Part shown: one piece after another, positions 42,301 to 59,910 of the stretch | Position numbering within the stretch: the first letter of the stretch is position 1 | Layout: each line of letters starts with the position of its first letter | Translations under genes and position numbers: made by a program | Notes under the pieces: generated by a model | Seen by the model: only the letters and a program-made list of their open reading frames with translations | Database searches by the model: none | What the model was told of the DNA's origin: nothing | Source: Anthopleura xanthogrammica | Lineage: Eukaryota > Cnidaria > Anthozoa > Actiniaria > Actiniidae | Reading direction: 5' to 3' | Assembly (NCBI GenBank): GCA_964019055.1 | Contig: OZ025212.1 | Coordinates: 14,034,891 to 14,098,890, forward strand | Length of the DNA: 64,000 nucleotides

Positions 42301-44985
42301 TTTGGAGTGCATTTCAAACATCTTGATGACTTGCTGAGCTCGATCATAGCTTTCTTTGCGCATACACATGAAGATGAGAGTTTCAGGAGAAGATAACATG
42401 CGTGCTACGGTGCTGTCATCCTTCACTACGAGGGCTTCAGACACTGATCCTCTTCTGGGCTGTCGTGGTCGTTTGGAACGCTTTTGCCTGACCTTGGTTC
42501 TTCCTGTGTTGTCTTCAGTACCTTCAAACGAACAGAACAAGATATTTAGGTTACTCAAACTGAAGCACAGGAGAGAACTCCGAGTATTGAATCCGCACAA
42601 CACCGTGCTCGTGAAGCTATCGTCATTACAAGACAATAGATGTGGTGTGTATTCTCTCCCATGAGAGTTAAAGGACAAAAGACATGGCCGTCATGTTGGT
42701 CGACTTTAGCAAAAGAAACGAAGACCAAATCTTTTGATCAAATCAACCAACATGGCGGCTATCATGACGTCACATAAACTCAAAGAAAAGACACCCTGAG
42801 AGCGCTATACCCTTCAAAACCAAACAAAAGAGCTATTCAAAGAATTTAACCAGCAAGTTCATGATTTCTTACCAGTTGTGAGTTCCTGGCTCTGATACGA
42901 ACTAGACTCCTCAGAGCCAGCATCTAAGTCCTCTGGCCGCTCAATCTGACCGCCTTTCGGCTTCACTGTAGACAGAATGGAAAATAATCCAATATTGGTT
43001 GGGTCTGCTAATGCATGGTTGAGAATCAAAGACCCTAGGGTCTCAAGTTCGATTCCTGGATCAACATCACATGTGAGTAGAGTTTGTAAGGTCTCTCCCT
43101 TGATTCAAGGGTTCTTCTCTGGGTTCTCCGGTTTTCCTCCCTCCGCAAAACTCTAACACTCTAAATTCCAATTCGATCTGGGAATTACCCATGCTCTGAG
43201 TTAGATCAGCCCAGAGGTTGTTTCAGGGTGTTGAAGACAGAATACCTGGATTTTCAAGTAAACTTACCATCTTTATCATCGTCTTCATCTGATGCATACT
43301 CAGCCTCATCTTCCACTAGTTCTCTTCCTCGCTTCTGTTTGTACTTACGACCAATCTTCCTGGACTTTTCACTTTTTGGTGCCTTGGTGGTATCTGTCCA
43401 TGTAACGAGTTGATGCCTCCACTGGGCTTCTGTGATGTACTGGCCAAGCCTGGAAGCCCGTTGTTCTAGGGTGCTGCTTGCTACGGTTGAATGCAGCCAG
43501 TCAGGGCTGTCCCTGACGTCGGATGTCCCTGTTAGGTTACAGGAAATTCAAATACGTTATTAAACGAGGCTTGCGTCCATTACATTTTTATTTCCTAGAA
43601 AATTTTGGGAAAATTACAAAAAGGAAAGAGTAGGGAAGTAGGGAAGAAGAAAGGAAGGACTGAAAGGAGGGAAAGAAGAAAGGAACGAACCAACGAATGA
43701 ACGAAGAAACGATGGAAGGTGGGGAGATGAAGGAAGGGAGGAAGGGAGGGAGGGATGAAGGTAAAAGTAAGAAGATCGTAGTTTGCATCAAAATATTACC
43801 TGATTTGTTCTGTCTTATTTTCGCAGTGTTGAGATCCATCAGACAATCTTTCAGCACATTCAAATACTCAGCTACAATCTCATCAGAAGCAATAAACCCT
43901 ATCTTAGGCTCTTCGTCACTCAGGTCGTCTCGTTCCCCTGTTCGCGTACGTTTAGCTTCTTTCTGCAAACCTTCTTGTTTTCCCTTGTTCTTTTCCACGA
44001 CAAGAGGAGCCAAACCACGAATCCTCTGAACTCTGTCAACGCCTGAAATTTCGGTCATCCTCTTAACCCCTTCTTCTAAAGGAATTGGTTCAAATTCAGA
44101 TTTAATACTTTGGAATAATTGCCTCTTACTCCCGCGAGAACCGTGGCGGGAATGTCCCTTAATCTTCACCGGAGAATCTGGCGTGGAACTCGACATAGGA
44201 GGAACAAAACTGCCTCGTTCTTGATCTTGAAAGGGGCTGTAATGCCCCGAGTGTTCTGCAGCATTGACTTCAGAAGTGCTGGTAATACTAAGAAGGCTTT
44301 CCATGCTGCCAGTCAGACTGGTGTTTATACTTTTTGTTTCATCGTCTCCAGTGTCGAGATCATCACTATCATGGTGCATCTTTTCCGAGTAAAGGTCTTC
44401 GTACGTAGCAAACAACAAGCTAAAAATGTCTTCTAAAATCTCCACACGGTAAGTCAAGGGATATACATGCGTTAAATGTTCCCTGCCATCTTGTAGCTTC
44501 TTTGAGAGAACAGAGTTTTCGTTTGTTGTTGAGTCTGTGGGGATGTTAGAGGAGTTGAGAATGTCGAGTTTGTTTGGAACATGAAAAGCAACACATTCCA
44601 TAAAATTCTTTAAACCACAAAAACTATGGTACAGAATAACATCTCTTTCAACTTCTGGGTGAATGCCCTTTTTTTCGTCTTCATTTTCGGCAAGACAAAC
44701 CTCACTTCCAAGACAAGAGTCAGCTTCTGTTTCTCCACGAGTAACTCCTGGTGCTTTACATTTCCCTAAAACGGCGGGCGAGAAAACTGGTCTTTTTCTA
44801 AGAAGACTAAAAACTTCTTTCTCAGGGAGCTGCTCCAGGCTTATGGACTTGTGAAGAACATGAAGAACAGAATGGGATTCAAGGCCCTGGAACATTTCGC
44901 TTGCTTGTTGATGGTGGGTGGATCCTGACTCGTTGGATGCAAGTAAATGTCTAAAAATAAATGTTTCTTGTTATTTTCCTACAAA

Positions 44986-45051
<66 letters not shown>

Positions 45052-46071
45052 ACTACTTACCCAGCTTTCTCCAAACACCACTGGACTAGTTGTACTTGAT
45101 AAGCCAGCTTTTGACAAGCTTGATACAGTAAAGGGTCACAAATCTGGGCCTAGAATGACAGACATAAAGGTCAATTACCGCCCAGGAGGTCCAAATAGGG
45201 AAAAACTGTGCCAATTTCTTGAACATACGGACCAAGGCTGTTAGGTCAAGGTCAATTCTTAAGGCTGAGGGCACAGTTTTTCCCTATCCAGACCGACTTT
45301 ATGATGATGATCAATGGTAAATAAGTTTTTTTCAACATTTACTTAAATTTCCACTTGTTTTGCAATTTGCTTTATTGTTTAGCAATATGTTATCCCAGGA
45401 TACTGGACCACAGTCAGAGATAGAAAATACTGCCTGCTCCACCAGCCAATCTGAATGCACAATTTATAGAAAACCAGACCAGAAAAAATAAAGTGAAATA
45501 TTTTAAATTTTGAAAATGGGTGTAAAAAAATTACCTGACTATCCCAGAGAGCATCCAGCAGATGCCGAGCATTTTCACAGCTGTAGCAGTATGGCCACCC
45601 AAGAAGTAACACTAGGAGTTTCAATGGCTTGAACTCTGGTGGATTCAAGAGCTGAGTGACTTTATCAAAATCTCCATCTTTAATAAACAATAAGGCTGTT
45701 TCCTAAAGTGAGAAGAAATATAATAATGAGTATTAGGATATGACACCTCTGAGAAAAGATGATGATGATGATGATGGGGATGATGATGATGATGATGGTT
45801 GTTATGATAAGATGCGATGATGATGATGATAATGATGGTGGTGGTTGTTATGATAGGATGACAATGATGATGGTGATGATGATGATAATGATGGTGATGA
45901 TAATGATGATGGTGATGGTGATGATAATGATGGTGATGATAATGATGATGGTGATGATAATGATGGGGATGATAATGATGATGGTGATGGTGATGATAAT
46001 GATGGTGATGATAATGATGGTGATGATAATGATGATGGTGATGATGATGATGGTGATGATAATGATGATGG

Positions 46072-46102
<31 letters not shown>

Positions 46103-46175
46103 GGTGATGATGATGATGGTGATGATGATGATGATGATGGGGATGATAATGATGATGATGATAATGATGATGGTG

Positions 46176-46207
<32 letters not shown>

Positions 46208-48275
46208 GATGATGATGGTGATGATGAAGATGGTGATAGCTTTGTTCATTAGCCATTCTGTGGTTGAGTAAAAGGCTTGGTCCAGTTGGGGCTATTTTAG
46301 GGGACAAAATATATGCTGTCTTTGAGATATGCCCCTAAAACAGTCCCACAATACACTGCAATGCCAACTTGACCCAGTCTTTTCCTAACCTCAGAATGGC
46401 TAATAGACAACAGTAGTTCAGTACTCACCACAATATTGTCCAGAATATGATTCTTATTCATACTATGAAAGTATAGATACCTCCAGGCATCTGATCTATC
46501 AGCGACATATGACTGGAACAAGCAAACGTGAACTGTAGGACTCATAACAGGTGATCTTTCACCCAAGATCTCTTTACCAACACCCAGCACATTACCAAAC
46601 TCTCCATCCAGCAACAATCTTAGCCTATTTTCAATATCGCAGAATTTTCTAATAAGAAATGTTGATGGTCTATCAATAAGGCAGCTGTATAATGTCCCTT
46701 TATCTAAACATCTTGGACCAGGTATTTTCGTTCTTTTGATAAGTTTTTCAAAGATTAAGTCTAGAGTATCTGATAGAGTAGTCATTTCAGATGTTGGGTT
46801 GAGTAGAGAGAGTATATGGTAGATGTGTTCTTTATGTTTTAACAATACAGTCATGCTTTCTTCACCTTCCTGTATTGATGACGACCTAGTTAGTGTTGCT
46901 GCACTGCTGTCAGTTGAATAAGAACCGCTTTCTAATAAATCTAGACTTCTTGCAATACAGTTCAAATACAACTGCTGTAGATTTTGGTTTGTTTCCAGTA
47001 AGTGTTTGTTTTGTCCAGTAACTTTGGAAATAAGTGCATGACCAAATGCTGGATCTTCATCGAGAAGTTTCTCCAGGTAGTTTAGACAAGAGCTTGAGAG
47101 AATGGCTACATCTGTAAGGTGTGACTTATCACAATATACTATTTGACAGTGATAGTTGTCTAATTCCTGAAAGATAAAAGAGAGTTGCATCTGTTTTAAT
47201 GCCAATAATAATTGTACTAGTAGAGGCATGTCTAAGTAACTAACCTGAATAATCTGTTTGGATGCGTTCTTACATGTCAGATACAACAGAAAACGGAATT
47301 CAACGGTCTGAGCCACAGGAGCTGGGAGTTTGTCCTGCATTAGATGAAAACAGAACAAGTCAGTACATTAAAAAAAAATTCATTCAATACCTTTTTTCGT
47401 TTTTTTGGCTGGTGGCAGTGCAAAACCAAATCCCAGTGGGCAGCTTGCATAGCTACTAAGTTTAAGTGATATTGATAATATTGCTGTAGTAATTTACCTC
47501 CTGAGCTGTGAATAAGCCAAGATATTCCACAAGACATAACCATGAGAGGTGGAAGGGAGAAGCGACAGATGGAGAACCATTACTATTAGACAAGAATAAG
47601 CAAAACATTAAATATTCAAACAAAATGTAATCCTTGAATAAATAGATGAAGCCTACCATAACAAAATGCAACAAAAATATGGACATTGAAATTGTATTGA
47701 TTAAGTTAGGAGGGAAATGAGAGATAAAGGAAGAAGTGCTGGGATTAATTAGTAAAAAGAATGACAATTACAGAGACTGAAAAAAATGGGAAGGGAAGGG
47801 AGTATATATGTAGGGAAAAGAATGAAAAATTGACGCCGAGGAGTAGGGAGGGGAATGAAAATTGGATAGAGGGGGAGTAGAGAGGGGAATAAAATTGGAC
47901 ACTGTGGAGTAGGGAGGGGATTTTTTACTCCATCCCTAATTTCTATAAATTATCTTGGCTGTCAAAAATATTATTAACAGTAAATCATGAAAAAGATCAT
48001 ACAACATTAGGTCAATGATGACGAGTCAACTCGCAAGGATAAAATCTGTACCTGACCAACGTCGGCTGATCTATCAGCGCTCGTAATATCTCCTTCAAAG
48101 GTTTATCCAGTTGCTTTCTCCTCTCATACAATCCTCTAAGACAGACTCTAGCCACCTCCCACTGTCCAAGCGTGACATGATTGCAAAAGGAGGTAAAAAG
48201 TTGTTCAAGAGAGACTTCGTTTTCTCGATCAAATTGATGACTAACATCTTCGTAGATTTTCAATTCGCTCATCAT
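23468..48275 (-). CDS. ZFYVE26: ZFYVE26 / spastizin, FYVE-domain protein of the SPG15 family
   Basis: Thirty-nine coding exons (minus strand): 48052-48275, 47498-47582, 47245-47334, 46429-47166, 45535-45702, 45061-45149, 43800-44950, 43268-43528, 42873-42965, 41907-42521, 40994-41530, 40120-40258, 39948-40048, 39299-39421, 38688-39084, 38411-38496, 37775-37878, 37484-37576, 35696-36919, 34927-35124, 34557-34858, 33849-34072, 32741-33057, 32292-32431, 31794-31858, 31507-31679, 31108-31268, 29662-29742, 29478-29573, 29156-29321, 28444-28533, 28319-28369, 27550-27696, 26522-26719, 25838-26257, 25203-25262, 24247-24429, 24007-24057, 23468-23686. All phases agree: 9660 nt, 3219 aa (human 2539). 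The family binds PI3P and works with spatacsin and AP-5 in lysosome reformation, autophagy and cytokinesis. The FYVE domain is at about 2435-2495. The C-terminal solenoid matches human, e.g. AMEVSTKCGLD, FYVRHGQIKLA, IQQLLKCVGEVG and SAYLIAVKEKR. The extra length lies before the FYVE domain. The exon-intron chain is my reconstruction. Confidence 0.95.
24115..24190. mobile_element. SINE tail fragment
   Basis: Contains ACCCTGGAACAACCTCTGGG followed by TCATTAAAGTCGGGGCACGG, one diverged copy of the 57-bp SINE tail unit (see 39451-39845), in ZFYVE26 intron 37. Confidence 0.55.
25090..25160. mobile_element. Rearranged MITE family B fragment
   Basis: CTCATGTGGTCTGAAATGG is followed directly by the reverse arm CATTTCAGACCACAAGATG, that is the two arms back to back, with outer AAAGTATTTTTCTCAAAGG and TTGTTCTTTGG remnants. 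It lies in ZFYVE26 intron 36. Confidence 0.5.
25430..25502. mobile_element. Half copy of MITE family A
   Basis: Begins GACCCCTTTTAGCACGTCGG, with GCAGCTCAATTTGGAGGACA and the CATATTCTCAGGATATCA centre, then stops. Only one arm is present, in ZFYVE26 intron 35. Confidence 0.6.
27075..27522. repeat. (GAT)n microsatellite with GGT/GAA variants
   Basis: Nearly 450 bp of GAT units on the plus strand in ZFYVE26 intron 33, with regularly placed GGT, GAA and GCT variants, which suggests higher-order duplication of blocks. It ends about 28 bp from the donor of exon 33. Confidence 0.95.
27779..28262. repeat. Degenerate GAT/GAC-rich repeat
   Basis: ZFYVE26 intron 32 is mostly degenerate GATGATGAC-type sequence. 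It contains two copies of a larger block with GATGGTGCTGTTGATGACCG / GATGGCACTGTTGCTGACGG followed by CATGATAACAATGATG. An old, decayed microsatellite. Confidence 0.8.
28582..28670. repeat. (GACA)n microsatellite
   Basis: Interrupted GACAGACAGACA repeats with two copies of ACATAGGGAC-GAC, in ZFYVE26 intron 30 near the acceptor of exon 31. Confidence 0.75.
28675..29145. repeat. ATTC-rich repeat with a 94-bp higher-order unit
   Basis: ZFYVE26 intron 30 is largely ATTC/ATCC repeat. The word TTAACTCTTTTCTATTCATC recurs at 28871, 28965 and 29059, exactly 94 bp apart, so the microsatellite has itself been tandemly amplified about three times. Confidence 0.85.
29800..30095. mobile_element. Putative fold-back element with a perfect 23-bp hairpin
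   Basis: 30001-30023 and 30048-30070 are perfect reverse complements (arm begins GTGATTATCGATGAATATTT) around a 24-nt G/C-rich loop. A further related word, TTATCAGCCGATAATCACC, lies at 29831-29849. Outer boundaries are not certain. In ZFYVE26 intron 27. Confidence 0.5.
30152..30776. mobile_element. MITE with GGTGACTGACTACTTT ends and TTAA flanks (family E)
   Basis: About 625 bp in ZFYVE26 intron 27. The left end TAAGGTGACTGACTACTTT is the exact reverse complement of the right end AAAGTAGTCAGTCACCTTA, and both junctions read TTAA. The interior is A/T-rich with no coding frame. TTAA duplication is typical of piggyBac-type transposition, but TTAA may also be just the last base pairs of the inverted repeat. 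Confidence 0.65.
31301..31455. mobile_element. Palindromic MITE family B, copy 2 (right end truncated)
   Basis: In ZFYVE26 intron 26. It starts TCTTTTTTAGCTTGGGTGTA, with the arm TTTCCCATTTCAGACCAAGT and the opposite arm GGGAATGACACGTGGTCTG. The right arm stops before the GGGAAAACATTACGCCC part. Confidence 0.7.
31893..32236. repeat. (ATC)n microsatellite
   Basis: Pure then degenerate ATC/ACC repeat on the plus strand in ZFYVE26 intron 24. It sits between the FYVE exon 24 and the small exon 25. Confidence 0.93.
32292..33057 (-). other. ZFYVE26: FYVE zinc-finger exons of ZFYVE26
   Basis: Exons 23 and 24 encode the PI3P-binding FYVE domain. The signature parts are WIPD (WxxD) at about 2435-2438, the first CxxC pair in LDCIICKEPF, the basic R(R)HHCR patch NRRHHCRRCG at about 2455-2464, and RVCNTCYEHF (RVC plus last CxxC) at about 2487-2496. 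All eight expected Cys/His ligands appear to be present, so lipid binding should be retained. Confidence 0.95.
33255..33753. mobile_element. MITE with CTGGTTTTTACTAGCGACGG ends (family F)
   Basis: About 500 bp in ZFYVE26 intron 22. The left end AAGGCTGGTTTTTACTAGCG pairs with the right end CTCGCGAGTGAAAACCAGGC; GGAATCAGA pairs with TCCGATTCC. It holds a long poly-T stretch (33307-33348) and further T-rich sequence with TTATTATTA. Confidence 0.65.
34241..34406. mobile_element. Palindromic MITE family B, copy 3
   Basis: In ZFYVE26 intron 21. It begins GACCTTTACCTTGGGCGTAA, with the arm CATTTCAGACCACGTGTCAT, the central TTAACGGTTGCGCATGAGAA and the inverted AAAGAATCTTATTCTCAAGA. The right arm is eroded after AGAATGCC. 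Confidence 0.7.
35384..35581. mobile_element. Fold-back MITE related to the element in PPP1CB intron 2 (family D mini)
   Basis: About 190 bp in ZFYVE26 intron 19, almost a perfect hairpin. The arms contain GAATAGTCC, GTTCCCTGCGCCATCTT, GGCAGCCATGCCTCTGCAT and CAATGATAGA, meeting at GACCTTCTTTATTC. Its arms are the same as the ends of the 1.67-kb element at 5301-6972. Confidence 0.75.
36930..37430. repeat. CCATCC-rich tandem repeat with 108-118-bp units
   Basis: ZFYVE26 intron 18 is a pyrimidine-rich repeat. AACACCTA-CAATCT begins units at 37081, 37199 and 37307, each also containing ACCTACTCATTCA and CTCTTTCT. About three units, flanked by simpler CATC repeats. Confidence 0.8.
38006..38325. 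repeat. 19-bp minisatellite, about 17 copies
   Basis: The unit GATGATGGCTGATGATAAA is repeated nearly without variation in ZFYVE26 intron 16. The high identity between units implies recent expansion. Degenerate GAT repeats flank it on both sides. Confidence 0.95.
38529..38672. mobile_element. Palindromic MITE family B, copy 4
   Basis: Starts CTCTTTTAGCTTGGGCGTAA and ends near AATCTTAAACTCAAGAA, so the right outer arm is missing. It fills most of the 191-bp ZFYVE26 intron 15 and stops about 15 bp from the exon 15 donor. Confidence 0.7.
39451..39845. repeat. 57-bp tandem array of SINE tail units, about seven copies
   Basis: GAGTTAGCCATGCCCTGACT recurs at 39451, 39508, 39565 and onwards in 57-bp steps, each unit continuing TAGATCAG-CCAGAGGTTGTTTCAGGG. 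The same unit occurs singly at the 3' end of the SINE at 43005-43238 and in pairs or more at 1876-1960 and 63855-64000. It lies in ZFYVE26 intron 13, starting about 30 bp from exon 14. Confidence 0.9.
41741..41892. mobile_element. Palindromic MITE family B, copy 5
   Basis: In ZFYVE26 intron 10: CTTTTCCTTGGGCGTAATG, CATTTCAGACCACGTGTCAT, central TTGTTTGAGTTGTATCCATA, opposite arm GAAATGACACGTGG. The right arm is cut and the element ends only about 14 bp from the donor of exon 10 (41907). Confidence 0.7.
43005..43238 (+). mobile_element. tRNA-derived SINE, near-complete copy
   Basis: In ZFYVE26 intron 8. The head has a tRNA-like B box (AGTTCGATTCC) about 55 bp in, followed by ATCACATGTGAGTAGAGTTT, GTCTCTCCCTTGATTCAAGG, a GGTTTTCCTCCCTCC segment, and a tail ATGCTCTGAGTTAGATCAGC-CCAGAGGTTGTTTCAGGG. 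The antisense copy at 58268-58503 has a better preserved head. It has no coding capacity. Confidence 0.75.
43600..43765. repeat. Purine-rich (GGAA/GGGA) tract
   Basis: About 165 bp almost wholly A/G on the plus strand (AAGGAAGGACTG, GAAGGGAGGAAGGGAGGGAG) in ZFYVE26 intron 7, ending about 35 bp from the exon 7 donor. Confidence 0.7.
44986..45051. repeat. (GTT)22 microsatellite adjoining a splice donor
   Basis: A pure GTT run on the plus strand, AAC in the sense of ZFYVE26. It begins 9-10 nt after the exon 6 donor at 45060, so expansion or loss changes the sequence just downstream of the 5' splice site. Confidence 0.95.
45195..45292. mobile_element. Small palindromic element
   Basis: CCAAATAGGGAAAAACTGTG on the left is inverted as GCACAGTTTTTCCCTATCC on the right, with GACCAAGG and CAAGGTCAATTCTT between them. 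It ends just before GACCGACTT. In ZFYVE26 intron 5. Confidence 0.55.
45755..46236. repeat. (GAT)n microsatellite with GGT/AAT variants
   Basis: About 480 bp in ZFYVE26 intron 4. Composite words such as GATAATGATGGTGATGATAA recur, showing block duplication. Long His- or Met-rich open frames here are repeat artefacts. Confidence 0.95.
47396..47460. mobile_element. Partial MITE family C
   Basis: TTTTTTTGGCTGGTGGCAGTG followed by CAAAACCAAATCCCAGTGGG and AGCTTGCATAGCTACTAAG resembles the middle and one arm of the copies at 11688 and 57882. In ZFYVE26 intron 2. Confidence 0.4.
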
Positions 48276-49455
48276 AACTTCTCCTGCTGTTTCTCAGTAG
48301 TCTGTGGCAGTGATTCGAGAGTTCCTTTCATTTTATTTTGGCCTGTAGATTTAAAATTTGATGAAAGTATTCTCTTCGACCGTCTTCGTCCACCATTTTG
48401 TTGTTTTGTCATGTGATGATCTTACCCAGCCTCCGAAGGATTGGCAGTGAAACAGGAAGCCCAAAAAACAGGTCCAACTCAAATCCTTAAAAATACTTTG
48501 CCTTTTATTTTACAACACTCTTATTTCCTTAATCGTAAATTTTTTCCATTATTGTATGAAATTAGATTAAATTCCTACACTAAATAAAAGTTTAAAATCA
48601 GAAAAGCAGCCTAGCCGAGCGAGCGTCTGCGCCGAATCTTCCCGAAGAATATCTTGACCTCTGCCGAATCTTCCCCGAAGTTGTAATGCTAAAAATAGAG
48701 TAATCCATACTTCTTCGTCGCAATTCCGGAAATACGACCAACTCGTCCAATGTTTATTTGAAAAGTGTATACTCAGTCAATCTCTTATCTTTAGCTTCCA
48801 ATTTGTTGTTATTCTTTATGTAGATGTTGAAAGGTTATAAAGAAGGCGAAAGGAGAATGTTCTGGTGTATTTGCAACTTTACAGACCAGTGATAACGAAA
48901 CTGTAAGTAACTTCACGTTCCCTCTTCACGTAAACTTATAAAGCTGAATTTTATTTATCACATGACTGGCACATCTTTTACTAACTTTTCAATAGCTTAA
49001 ACAAATTACATATTGCCTCTTGGAACAAATTTTGAGTTAATTTACACAATATAATTTGTGCACTGTGGTTGAAAAGCAATTGGAATATTTGTGGAACTCA
49101 ACTGATCGCATGGATACATGTATATGCAGGCAATACAGGCCCCTAGCGTGCTTTCAGAGTGGGGGGGGGGGGGGGGGGGAGTGTTCGTTCACTATCACAT
49201 CAATCATTAAAAATGCAAAAAAATCCCCAAGCAGGGATGCACCCCCCAGCCTACGAGCCGGACCCTATGAGCCTGATATGGCACATGTCCCATAAGTGTA
49301 TAAGTGAAAGTCATATACCCATCCCATTCGAGCAAAAGATGTTAAGACTCTAGTAAGAAGGGGGTAACAGGTTCTTAATCACTTAAGGTTCTTATATGCT
49401 GATTCTTACTGTATCAATGTTGATTATTTTTAGGTAAACTTAAAGACTATTCACC
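48276..49455. promoter_or_regulatory. Divergent region between ZFYVE26 and the SLC46-like gene
   Basis: 1.18 kb between start codons. A plausible non-coding first exon of the SLC46-like gene ends at a donor-like CTGTAAGTAA near 48902, and an acceptor-like TATTTTTAG lies at about 49425-49433, 22 bp before the coding start. A 17-bp poly-G run is at 49161-49178. Two copies of GCCGAATCTTCCC with CGAAG occur at about 48630-48680. Exact promoters cannot be placed. Confidence 0.4.
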
Positions 49456-54091
<4,636 letters not shown>

Positions 54092-55437
54092 TTATAACTG
54101 CAAGTACTTTTAGCAACATAGTTCATTTGCAGAAAAATATTTTAGCCATAATTCAAAAAAAAAATGAAAAATGAAAAATTTGGAAATGAAAATTTAAAGA
54201 TCTCTTTGATTCATATAGGTTTCGTGACAAAACAAATTAAAGTCTTAATCAGAAAATAATGTAATCAAGGCAATGATATATCTTTGACAAACAGTTATAA
54301 TGATTTGCAATTGTTGTAAATATTTTTTTATTACAATGATATTTTAGAAGTGAATAATCAATTTTTTTTTTTATTATTTTAAATAATAAATGTTTTAAAA
54401 TGTTATTTACCACTGTTTTCATTTCTATGAGCTGATTGAGACAACAGTTGTGACATGGAAATTGGGCAATACATTATCGTCAATGAAATAAACCATCAAA
54501 AAAGTTTCCCATGTACCTTCTCACCATCGGTCCCCATGTACCTTTAATATACTCTAACAATTTTTTTTGATTGACAGAAGTGTATTGACCGATTTCCCAG
54601 TCGCAACTATTGTCTCGACCAGCTCGTAGCAATGAAAACAGTGGTCACAGTTATTCTTCTTTAGAACCAAAACCAAAAACTGCAATGTTTCACAATTTTA
54701 TGCTTTGATACATCACATTGAGTGTGGGTTGGCAGGCACATCACATCCTTCAAAATCTCAAGAAATTAACTACCAAATAAAATGTACAAAATAACTTTTA
54801 TTTAATTATTCAATTTAAGCATTTCTTTGTAAAATTACAACGTTAATGTATTCAATAGCAGTTATCAATTGTCCATGAAATCGTAGCTGAGACCTGAATG
54901 CTGGAATATTGTTTTTTTTGGCTGCCGTTAATTTTTAAAACAAATGCAGAAGTAAATTGAAAAAAATTCTAACAGTGAATATGAATTATTTATTACAGTG
55001 TTACAATATTTCATGCCATAGCAACATTTACTGTCAGTGTTAGAGTGATTTTACTCAGGGACCGTGGAGCACCCTAAAAAGTGGTCTTAAGTACGGGAAA
55101 AGTGGTGGGGCTAAGATTGGGAAATATGAGATTAGTATGGGAAAAGGGGAAAAGTGGTAGAGCTCCTCCACCTTCAAGGTCCATGGTATATGTACTTAAT
55201 CTGTGAGTCATTTACATTCTGTAGAGTAGTATTTTCTTTCTTTAGCTGGTAACGATAGCATTCAACCCAAACTTTTTCCCATTTTGACTAGACCCAGCTA
55301 GGCGGCAAATTAAAGTCCTAAGTCATGTTATGATGCCATTGTTCTCATCTTTCTCATGCAAATTGCTGCACAAATATACATTTAAACTTAGGATATATTT
55401 ATACTGTAATGGTACTTCTGTTTCAGCATGCATGTCA
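54092..55437. other. Convergent intergenic region SLC46-RAD51
   Basis: 1.35 kb of A/T-rich DNA between two convergent genes. It should hold both 3' UTRs. No exon was found. A piece near 55065-55165 contains two related words (GGGAAAAGTGGTGGGGCTAA and GGGGAAAAGTGGTAGAGCT). Confidence 0.5.
54385..54390 (+). terminator. Poly(A) signal candidate of the SLC46-like gene
   Basis: AATAAA about 295 bp after the stop, within an A/T-rich stretch. It is the clearest hexamer before the convergent RAD51 gene. Confidence 0.45.
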
Positions 55438-59277
<3,840 letters not shown>

Positions 59278-59910
59278 TTTGCTTCGGGGTTTTTTTCAAA
59301 ATCCTGCTTCAAATCTACGTCTTTTTGCACAAAAATGATACAAGATGCTTTCTTCCTTCTGAATAAAGTAGAGTAGTAGCCCAAAGAGGCTTACTGCTGG
59401 TTAAAAAGCGTTACTTTTACGGCAAATATTCGAACTTTTTTTTGTTATTCCTCTACTTTTCAAAAGTGCGCGCGAAATGCAGAGAGGAAGATTTCGCGCT
59501 CCATATTTGGATTCCGTATATCTTCCGAAGTAGTTCGTCAGATCTTCGTTAAGCCAATCAAAAACTTTCGACAAGTTTACGAAAATAATCGAATGATTCA
59601 TTAAGTAAACCGATTAAATATCGATTTCGATATCAGCAGGAAAGGTCACTTGGCAATTTTGCTTTTTCTAACAACATTTCTTTGAAAATTTTCATGTATT
59701 TTGTGTGGTTTAGACTGGATTTTTAGAATAATTTGGCCATGTTTCGAATCAAAAATGAGCCTCAGTCCTACACTATTCCCATGGAATCGACGCTACGTTA
59801 ATATATTTAATTTCCACGAGTTTTTTACATTCAAACATTTACTTATTCAAAGCAAGTCTAGACTCGAAGATGCAGACGTTGTTATTGAAGCTGTAGATTT
59901 ACGCTAAGAA
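59278..59910. promoter_or_regulatory. Divergent RAD51/VPS54 promoter with E2F-like sites
   Basis: 633 bp between start codons. GCGCGCGAAA (59468-59477) and TTTCGCGC (59492-59499) form an inverted E2F-type pair about 200 bp upstream of the RAD51 ATG, with a CCAAT box at 59554-59558. This fits S-phase control of RAD51. The VPS54-proximal part holds an upstream reading frame (59701-59907). Confidence 0.6.

Noticed and set aside
45645..46307. Long His-, Met- or Ile-rich open frames on both strands
   Set aside because: They arise from the GAT repeat in ZFYVE26 intron 4. All frames stay open because the repeat lacks stop codons.
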